A stretch of DNA of 64,000 nt from Rhizobium mongolense subsp. loessense. GTDB lineage: Bacteria; Pseudomonadota; Alphaproteobacteria; Rhizobiales; Rhizobiaceae. The DNA lies in the NCBI RefSeq assembly GCF_900099775.1, contig NZ_FMTM01000003.1:186001-250000 (forward strand), given 5' to 3'. The number at the start of each line of letters is the position of its first letter. The first letter of the stretch is position 1. Positions 58,364-64,000 of the stretch are shown here, one piece after another. The position numbers and the translations under genes were made by a program. Below the pieces are notes generated by a model. It saw only the letters and a program-made list of their open reading frames with translations. It was not told the DNA's origin and did not search any database.

Positions 58364-59668
58364 ATGAAGCATCTGAGATCGACCATCAACACAGGACGCT
58401 TGCTGCTGCTCGCCGCGGCAGTGATTGTCCTGCAGACATTCCCGGCGCTTGCCGATAGCGAACATCAGAAACTTGCCTGCACGCTTTGCGACGGGCTGGC
58501 CGCCCAGATGGGCGGAGATCCGGCGCAGCCCTTCGTCCTGCGCAGTTTCGAACCGGCAAACGGCGGGTCGGCGCTCCATCCGGCTCTGGAAAACGCCGGC
58601 TTTACCTATGACAACGCCCTTGCCCTAATGGCGTTTTACGGTTGCAAGCGAAAGGCAGAAGCGCGCCGCGTTGCCGATGCTCTCGTGCTCGCCGTGGAGA
58701 CGGACCGTCACTATCATGACGGACGGTTGAGGAATGCCTACCGGTCCGGTCCCGTCGTTCCGGGCAAGGAGGGAATGCTGCTGCCCGGTTACTGGAGTGC
58801 GGCCAGCAATTCCTGGATCGAGGACGGGTACCAAGTCGGCAGTGCGACGGGCAGCACCGCATGGGGCGCGCTGGCGCTGCTCATGGCCTACGAGGAGACC
58901 GAACAGCCGGCCTATCTCGACACCGCACGCAAGATCATGGACTGGATCCACCGCAGCACGGCAGATCCGCAAAGCCCGGGCTATTACGGCGGCTTTTTCG
59001 GCCATGAGCCGGCGCCTGAGCGCATGACCTGGAAATCGACGGAACACAATCTGGATATCTACGCCGCGGATAGCTGGCTTGCGCGACTGGACGCCGGCGG
59101 CGACTGGACCCACCGCGGCGACAGCGCGCTGAAGTTCCTCCGCGCCATGTGGGACGACGGCGAGGGGCGCTTCTACATCGGCAGCGTCCCCGACAGCAAC
59201 ACTCCGAATATCGCGATGTCGGGGCTTGACGCTGAATTGTGGCCGTTGATCGCCGTGCCGGATTTCAAGACCAAGGCCGAGCGAGTCATGGAATGGACCG
59301 AGCTTAACCACGGCGTCGATGGTGGCTTCGACTTCAACAGCGACCGGGACGGCATCTGGCTCGAGGGCACGGCGCAGGCAGCACTCGTCCTGCGGCTTGC
59401 CGGACAGCCCGAAAAGGCAGAACCCTTGTTCAAGACCATCGCTGCCCAGGTCACGCCCGGCGGACTCATCTATGCGACGGTCAACGAGCAGCTTTCGACA
59501 GGCCTTCAGGTCGGTCCCAACTCCTCGCCCGGCGATTTCAAATATTACCGTCTTCCGCATATCGGGGCGACCGGCTGGGCCGTGCTTGCCGCGCTTGACC
59601 TCAACCCTTTCCTCGGCCGCGCGGGCCAGGCGCTGACCAGCAAGGATAGCCCATGTCCCCCGAAGTAG
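58364..59668 (+). CDS. Exported alpha-barrel glycosidase-like protein
   Basis: This 434-residue protein has a signal peptide (RLLLLAAAVIVLQTFPALA, cleaved near residue 30). The mature region shows repeated helix pairs as in (alpha/alpha)6 toroid enzymes, for example AWGALALLMAYEETEQPAYL, WKSTEHNLDIYAADSWLARL and YRLPHIGATGWAVLAALDLN. Acidic residues in TEHNLD and FDFNSDRDGIWLEG are candidate catalytic groups. I cannot assign a GH family. Its 3' end overlaps the synthase gene by 16 bases. Periplasmic trimming or editing of the nascent polymer, like BcsZ for cellulose, is the likely role. Confidence 0.68.
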   Translation: MKHLRSTINTGRLLLLAAAVIVLQTFPALADSEHQKLACTLCDGLAAQMGGDPAQPFVLRSFEPANGGSALHPALENAGFTYDNALALMAFYGCKRKAEARRVADALVLAVETDRHYHDGRLRNAYRSGPVVPGKEGMLLPGYWSAASNSWIEDGYQVGSATGSTAWGALALLMAYEETEQPAYLDTARKIMDWIHRSTADPQSPGYYGGFFGHEPAPERMTWKSTEHNLDIYAADSWLARLDAGGDWTHRGDSALKFLRAMWDDGEGRFYIGSVPDSNTPNIAMSGLDAELWPLIAVPDFKTKAERVMEWTELNHGVDGGFDFNSDRDGIWLEGTAQAALVLRLAGQPEKAEPLFKTIAAQVTPGGLIYATVNEQLSTGLQVGPNSSPGDFKYYRLPHIGATGWAVLAALDLNPFLGRAGQALTSKDSPCPPK

Positions 59669-61821
59669 TCACTCTCTCGGACGCCATTCTCTTTTCGCTG
59701 CTTTCGCTTGCGCTGATCATGGGCTGTGCCTGGCTGCTCGACAGCCGCCGGGGAAAGGATCGCGTTATATTCGGCATGATCCTCATCGTCATGTTGTTGA
59801 ATTATCTCTATTTCCGCATCACCAAGACGCTGCCAGACTTCGAGTGGAGCGCCTATGCGCTGTGGCCGCGCGCCTATCTCTCTTTCGAAGTCGTCGTCAT
59901 CTTCTATACGCTGCTTTCGATCGTCTTTTTCTTCCGGCGCACTGACCACAGTGCGGCTGCGGACGCGAGCGAGCTCACGATCGCCGGCAACGCGTCGCCG
60001 CCGGCCGTCGATGTCTTCATCTGCACCTATAACGAAGAACTATCCATTCTGGAGCGCACGATCCTTGCCGCGAAGGCGATCGACTATCACAATTTCGCTG
60101 TCTGGGTGCTCGATGACGGACGCCGCGACTGGCTGGAGGATTATTGCACCGAGATTGGCGTGCGATATCTGCGGCGCAGCGACAATATTGGCGCCAAGGG
60201 CGGCAATCTAAACAATGCCATCCGGCAGTCGGCGAACGAGACCAATGCGCCCTTCATCCTCATTCTCGACGCCGATTTTGCGCCGCAACGCGCAATCCTG
60301 AAGCGCACCGTCGGCCAGTTCGCCGATCCAGGGATCGGGCTCATCCAGACGCCGCAGTTCTACTACAATGCCGACCCCGTCCAGCATAACCTCCTGGCAT
60401 CGAAGGCATGGGTCGATGACCAGCGCATCTTCTTCGACGTCATGCAGCCGTCGAAGGACGGATGGGGGGCTGCCTTTTGCGTCGGCACGTCGTGCATCGT
60501 TCGGCGCGATGCGCTTGGCCTGATCGGCGGCATGCCGCAGGAAACAGTCACGGAGGATATCCACCTGACCTACCGGCTGCTGCAGAAGGGCCTGAAGACC
60601 CGCTGGCTCAACGAACGCCTGAGCGTCGGGCTCTCGGCCGAAAGCCTCTCAGGCTATATTACCCAGCGCTGCCGCTGGTGCCTCGGAACCGTTCAGGTCG
60701 CGCTGCTCCGGGATGGTCCGTTCTTCGGCGGCGGATACACCTTCCTGCAACGGCTGCATTATTTCCACGGACTGCTCTTCTGGTTCTGTCGCCCGTTCAT
60801 CCTGCTTTTGATGGCAGCGCCGATCCTTTATTACTTCCTTGGCCTGCCGGCTATCCAGATGGAGCCGGAAGCCTTTTTCCTCTATGCGCTTCCGATGGTC
60901 AGCGGCATGTGGGCATTTCACGCCTGGGTTTCTGGGCGGCGCAGCATGCCGCTCTTTACGGAAGTGTCGCAAATGGTCTCGGCGATCCCTATCACGATCG
61001 CGCTGCTTCACGCCCTCATCCATCCGTTCGGGCGGCCGTTCAAGGTCACGGCCAAGGGCGAGGACCGGGCGCGCGTCGATGTCCTTTACCCGATCGCCGG
61101 GACCTTCTTCCTGGTCATCATCCTGACGTTCATGGGTATGCTCAACGGTCCCCTGATGGGCACCTACAACGACCTCGACGGCTTCAGCGTCGCCTGGGGC
61201 ATGGTTGTCATGGTCTATTCCTTCGTTTCCCTGCTCGTTTGCATAGAACTTCCGCGAGAGCCGCTTGACAGCATCCGGTTTCCACTCGCACGGCAGGCAA
61301 ATCTTGGACACGACGGCAATTGTATGCCCTGCACGGTCGACACCATTTCAATCAGCAAGGCCGAGATAACGCTGCATGACAATCGGACGGCCAGGCAGAT
61401 TCGTCCAGGCGACATTGTGATCTTTTCGCCCTTTGCCGACTTCGACGTCGCGGGCAGGGTGAGCGGCGTGGATAGTGCGCGCCTCGGGCTATCCATCTCC
61501 ATCGTGGCGGTCCGGGACCGCCGCTATGACTGGGAAATCCGGCAGACCGCCGAGGATGTCCGACGCAAGATGATCCAGCGCCTGTTCAGCGAGATGCCGC
61601 AGGCCATGCCCGACCGCGCCTATCCGCTTGCTGCCGTCCGCGGTCTCTTGCGCCGCACGTTCGATGGCCCCTCGAAGCTTGCCGGTAGCATCGAAATGCA
61701 CGCCGTCAGCGTCAGATCGCGGGAGGCCCTGCGACGGTGGCAGAGGTCGCGCGACCTTGCACCAAGCGCGTCGCTTTTGCAGATCGGAGCGGCGAGTGCT
61801 GCGCCGCCGCTGGCGGAGTGA
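59653..61821 (+). CDS. BcsA/BgsA-like processive GT2 polysaccharide synthase with degenerate PilZ-like tail
   Basis: This 722-residue inner-membrane protein couples polymer synthesis to export. Catalytic motifs are DDG (154-156), DAD (206-208), TED (300-302) and QRCRW (338-342). Membrane helices flank them, and FKVTAK (463-468) matches the BcsA gating loop FxVTxK. The tail (about 540-647) resembles a PilZ barrel, but the c-di-GMP motif D/N-x-S-x-x-G reads T564-I-S-I-S-K569 and the leading RxxxR is not intact. S. meliloti BgsA likewise binds c-di-GMP without a canonical PilZ motif. No BcsB gene is present, which argues against cellulose. A mixed-linkage or other beta-glucan is likely. Confidence 0.85.
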   Translation: MSPEVVTLSDAILFSLLSLALIMGCAWLLDSRRGKDRVIFGMILIVMLLNYLYFRITKTLPDFEWSAYALWPRAYLSFEVVVIFYTLLSIVFFFRRTDHSAAADASELTIAGNASPPAVDVFICTYNEELSILERTILAAKAIDYHNFAVWVLDDGRRDWLEDYCTEIGVRYLRRSDNIGAKGGNLNNAIRQSANETNAPFILILDADFAPQRAILKRTVGQFADPGIGLIQTPQFYYNADPVQHNLLASKAWVDDQRIFFDVMQPSKDGWGAAFCVGTSCIVRRDALGLIGGMPQETVTEDIHLTYRLLQKGLKTRWLNERLSVGLSAESLSGYITQRCRWCLGTVQVALLRDGPFFGGGYTFLQRLHYFHGLLFWFCRPFILLLMAAPILYYFLGLPAIQMEPEAFFLYALPMVSGMWAFHAWVSGRRSMPLFTEVSQMVSAIPITIALLHALIHPFGRPFKVTAKGEDRARVDVLYPIAGTFFLVIILTFMGMLNGPLMGTYNDLDGFSVAWGMVVMVYSFVSLLVCIELPREPLDSIRFPLARQANLGHDGNCMPCTVDTISISKAEITLHDNRTARQIRPGDIVIFSPFADFDVAGRVSGVDSARLGLSISIVAVRDRRYDWEIRQTAEDVRRKMIQRLFSEMPQAMPDRAYPLAAVRGLLRRTFDGPSKLAGSIEMHAVSVRSREALRRWQRSRDLAPSASLLQIGAASAAPPLAE

Positions 61822-61892
61822 GCGGAACGACTGCCAACGCTTGGTCCGGATGCCTCAGGAAACCTCGAGCTTCAACGGCTGGGAACTGGCTA

Positions 61893-62186
61893 TCATTCAA
61901 GCGTCGATGGCGAGGCAGATCGGGTTTTCGATCCGTCCGCGTTGTCGAACCGAGCAAGTAGGTCCGCTGCCTCGACCAGGATGGGATCGGAGATGCGCGG
62001 TCCCCCCGTGACAATCGCATCGCTCTCGTGGAGCAGCCGATCGGCCAGGCGCTCCAACCTGTCCCAGAAATCGTCGCCGCGTTGCTTCGCCAGAATGGCG
62101 GAGAAGTGGAGCCTGCGGCTTAGGAGACGGATAGCGCCGTACTTCTCGGCTGACGTCATCTTGTCGAGGTTGGTGGTCACATCCAT
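61893..62186 (-). CDS. Hypothetical 97-residue soluble protein
   Basis: The frame starts at ATG 62186 after ggagcgataac and gives a helical, charged protein (DKMTSAEKYGAIRLLSRRLH, then RLERLADRLLHESDAIVTGG). No family is recognised. It directly follows the small membrane-protein frame at 62188-62385, whose stop lies inside its ribosome site, so the two may be coupled. It is convergent with the synthase gene. Confidence 0.5.
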   Translation of the reverse strand: MDVTTNLDKMTSAEKYGAIRLLSRRLHFSAILAKQRGDDFWDRLERLADRLLHESDAIVTGGPRISDPILVEAADLLARFDNADGSKTRSASPSTLE

Positions 62187-62187
62187 G

Positions 62188-62385
62188 TTATCGCTCCGCG
62201 TGTGGAGAAGCAGGCGAACTCAGTTGCTTGCGACGTTGCCTTCGCCGGTACGTGTGACTGAGCACCTCGCGCCCGGCGATGCGCCGCACTCGGATGGCGC
62301 ATTCGGCAAGGATGGGGACGTAGACACGCGTCCCGGCAGGCTTTGTCGACATGAGGGCGAGGCCGACGGCATAGGCGCCGATCAT
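62188..62385 (-). CDS. Possible small membrane protein
   Basis: This 65-residue frame has a hydrophobic start (MIGAYAVGLALMST) and a basic tail (RRRQRRKQLSSPASPHAER). Hydrophobic residues continue upstream of the ATG, so the true start or an upstream part may be missing. It may be a decayed gene. The ribosome site is weak. Confidence 0.3.
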   Translation of the reverse strand: MIGAYAVGLALMSTKPAGTRVYVPILAECAIRVRRIAGREVLSHTYRRRQRRKQLSSPASPHAER

Positions 62386-62644
62386 AGTCAGTACAATCCC
62401 GGCAAACGCAAGAGTAGCGCGTGTCCGAGAGAGTTATCGTGCTTGGGGACGTGTCGCATGGGCGTGATGTCCGAGTTGGGTTCCGTTCAAGACTTTAGCA
62501 AGCCACTCACGTCCCGAATATTGATCTTGGATATCGCGGGCCTATACCGACGGATACTTTCGCTCGTTTCCTTGCCCGCTAAAGCCACGATTTCGTTCAG
62601 GTTTTTCCTCGAGCGCGAAAAGGCCGGCCTCAAAGAAATAAAGC

Positions 62645-63033
62645 TTGGAGTCCGGGGCGCGCTGCTGCTGGGGTTCCTATGTTCATCACGCCGTTTGTGC
62701 CGGCAGGCCACCCCGCTTGTATGGGGCTCTGTTGCACTATGGTTTCTCGTCCAGGGAGCCGCGTTTTTGGCGGAGTAATCTTCGTCGCAGCATGGGGCGC
62801 TTGCTCCTCGTCAGCAGCATTGACGATCTCATCTCATCCGACCCTACGTCCTCGGCAAGCCCAACAACCTGCCAGTGCTGCTCGGCCTCTTCGGGCTCCT
62901 TGGCGGCGATGGGCCAACGTTGCCGGCAGTTGTCTACAGCCTCTTCCATGAGTTGACCATGGCCAATGTCGAGGAACGCAGCCACCCACCCACCTTCCGA
63001 CCCCAACTGGAACGAATGTCAACGAGAGTTTGA
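62645..63033 (+). pseudogene. AI-2E family transporter C-terminal remnant
   Basis: Pieces in different frames spell the end of an AI-2E (PerM/YdiK) transporter: RGALLLGFL, FITPFVPAG, TPLVWGSVALWFLVQG, GVIFVAAWGA, LLLVSSIDDLI, then RPYVLGKPNNLPVLLGLFGL and VVYSLFHEL ending at TGA 63031-63033. At least three frameshifts and one small deletion are present, and the N-terminal half is missing. The open frame 62458-62778 covers only its middle and should not be taken as a gene. Confidence 0.65.
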
Positions 63034-63166
63034 CGTGGCTCCGGATAGGGCGGGCCGTTGCGGTTTGGTTTCGCAAGAGGCGGCAGAGTGCCCATTGCCC
63101 ATGAGCGCCGCCTGTAACTTTATATCTCGCGGAGTTCCTGCGTGGACAAGTAATCCAGGGCGTCGC

Positions 63167-63250
63167 TTAATACCAGCGTCCTCGGCCGTACCAGCCGCCG
63201 CCGAGCAGAACAACGATAAGAACTATGATGAGAAGCGTGGTGATATCCAT
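63167..63250 (-). CDS. 27-residue membrane peptide
   Basis: ATG 63250 on the minus strand follows aggagacgtac. The product, MDITTLLIIVLIVVLLGGGW then YGRGRWY, is one hydrophobic helix with a glycine- and arginine-rich end and resembles short rhizobial DUF3309-like membrane peptides. A strong EcfG-like promoter lies about 63 bases upstream, which supports real expression. Confidence 0.65.
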   Translation of the reverse strand: MDITTLLIIVLIVVLLGGGWYGRGRWY

Positions 63251-63312
63251 GTACGTCTCCTAGGAGTGCCTAGCACGGTGCATTTTCTTATGCTTACACT
63301 CCGATATAACCC

Positions 63313-63337
63313 AACGTTGAGCGCGCGGTTTTGTTCC
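63313..63337 (-). promoter_or_regulatory. EcfG-like general stress promoter of the 27-residue peptide gene
   Basis: On the minus strand GGAAC (63333-63337), 16 bases and CGTT (63313-63316) match the general-stress sigma EcfG/RpoE2 consensus exactly. The only gene downstream is the membrane peptide at 63250. Confidence 0.65.
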
Positions 63338-63486
63338 ATTTGAACGACGCGATGATACCAGTGACATGAGTTCGTTAGGAAGATGATGGTGGGCCCGGAG
63401 GGCATACCATCCTTTTTGATTTTATTGGGGTTTTGATGGGCCCGATGGGCCCATGTTCTTCGCCCGTTCTCGCCGGGCCCATCCGA

Positions 63487-63941
63487 TTATCGCCGGGGCG
63501 GGGTCATCGCTTCGATGCGCTGCAGGGTCTGATTTGTGGAGGGGCGCGAGGCTCGGCGATCAGACGAGGAGCGACAGCGAGGCGACCTCTTCAAAGAGAA
63601 TCGCCGCGACGATCGCAACTTCAACGGCAAAAGCGACCGGATCCTCTCCGCCGACGATCGCCGGCATGTCTGTTGAAGCCAGGCGGCAGACCGTGCCGCA
63701 TCGGCAGTCAATCGACTTCTTGGCCGGGCTTTCATCCTCCGTTGCCTGGGCCAACAGACCCCGATGAGAAGCAGATGGCGTGGAGCGGATCGACCGCAGG
63801 GGCTGCCATTGCTCCTTGCGACGTGCCCGACAAGAGCCCCTGCAACAGCAACAGATATGCGAACAGCACCGCAATGGCTGTTGCGGATATCCTGTCTCGC
63901 AGTATGAGCCGCAGGGAATGCGAAGGGGCTGATGCCTTCAA
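63487..63941 (-). pseudogene. DUF2946-like protein broken by frameshifts
   Basis: From ATG 63941 the minus strand reads ISATAIAVLFAYLLLLQGLL then GTSQGAMAAPAVDPLHAICF and SSGSVGPGNGG before a stop. A second frame continues CRCGTVCRLASTDMPAIVGG and ends near 63560; a third frame continues to 63487. This order matches rhizobial DUF2946 proteins (signal/TM segment, HAICSSSG and CxxFCRLA-like motifs). Two frameshifts suggest inactivation, unless they are sequencing errors. Confidence 0.5.
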
Positions 63942-64000
63942 TATTGCCGCCTCGCAGAAACGTCAGCAATGGGTCCGAAAGCAGCGGTTGGTTTGACCGA

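Noticed and set aside
62458..62778. A 106-codon frame that looks like a small membrane protein
   Set aside because: Its hydrophobic C-terminus is part of the AI-2E transporter remnant, and the upstream part has no similarity or ribosome site.
63390..63480. Repeated gatgggccc units as a possible tandem repeat or binding array
   Set aside because: Only a few imperfect copies with irregular spacing; more likely local composition.

Overview
The window looks like alphaproteobacterial chromosome of the Rhizobium/Agrobacterium group. The evidence is high-GC coding sequence, rhizobial gene families (LsrB/VtlR, LpcC, DUF930), a tandem AbcR-type small RNA pair, EcfG-like promoter motifs, and a gene order that from memory matches Sinorhizobium meliloti (carB-greA-lpsB ... 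lrp-trxB-lsrB, and carA-yqeY-dnaG-kbl-tdh-rpoD). A Rhizobium species is most likely; the species cannot be fixed by eye. No rRNA, tRNA or CRISPR array was recognised.

Layout. Positions 1-4.4 kb hold the end of an aspartate aminotransferase gene, a wrecked Phd/VapC-type toxin-antitoxin locus, a DUF2188 gene, an APH(6)-type kinase and an Old Yellow Enzyme/ArsR pair. Positions 4.5-6.9 kb hold two AbcR-type sRNA genes in tandem, then lsrB and trxB, all on the minus strand. A decayed stretch separates trxB from lrp. Next come lpcC, greA, a DUF2235 hydrolase and carB. From 15 to 22 kb there are oxidoreductases, a YpfJ-type metalloprotease, MFS and MATE exporters and two regulator pseudogenes (LytTR, LysR). 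From 22.5 to 36.5 kb lies the housekeeping block carA, yqeY, dnaG, recQ, kbl, tdh, rpoD, with a degraded brnT-brnA module just before dnaG. From 36.6 to 45.3 kb there are small conserved proteins, a DUF930 protein, an AraC regulator, an EamA exporter and a three-gene quaternary-amine ABC importer.

From 45.6 to 55.6 kb a LacI-type regulator heads a compact eight-gene operon (Gfo/Idh/MocA, family I CoA-transferase, enoyl-CoA hydratase, aldehyde dehydrogenase, GMC, SDR, GMC). Its operator lies in the spacer of its own promoter. The set suggests catabolism of an unidentified alcohol or polyol through an aldehyde, an acid and a CoA ester. No dedicated transporter is visible.

From 56.4 to 61.8 kb, after insertion-sequence debris and an AT-rich stretch, an exopolysaccharide operon encodes a membrane-fusion protein, an exported alpha-barrel glycosidase-like protein and a BcsA/BgsA-like synthase with a degenerate PilZ-like tail. 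It resembles the c-di-GMP-controlled mixed-linkage beta-glucan locus bgsBA, with an extra periplasmic gene, and is the best candidate for an incompletely described system. The last 2 kb is mostly decayed: AI-2E transporter and DUF2946 pseudogenes, plus a 27-residue membrane peptide gene behind a strong EcfG-like promoter.

Recurring themes are small genes too short for routine calling and many pseudogenes that only show when several frames are read together.
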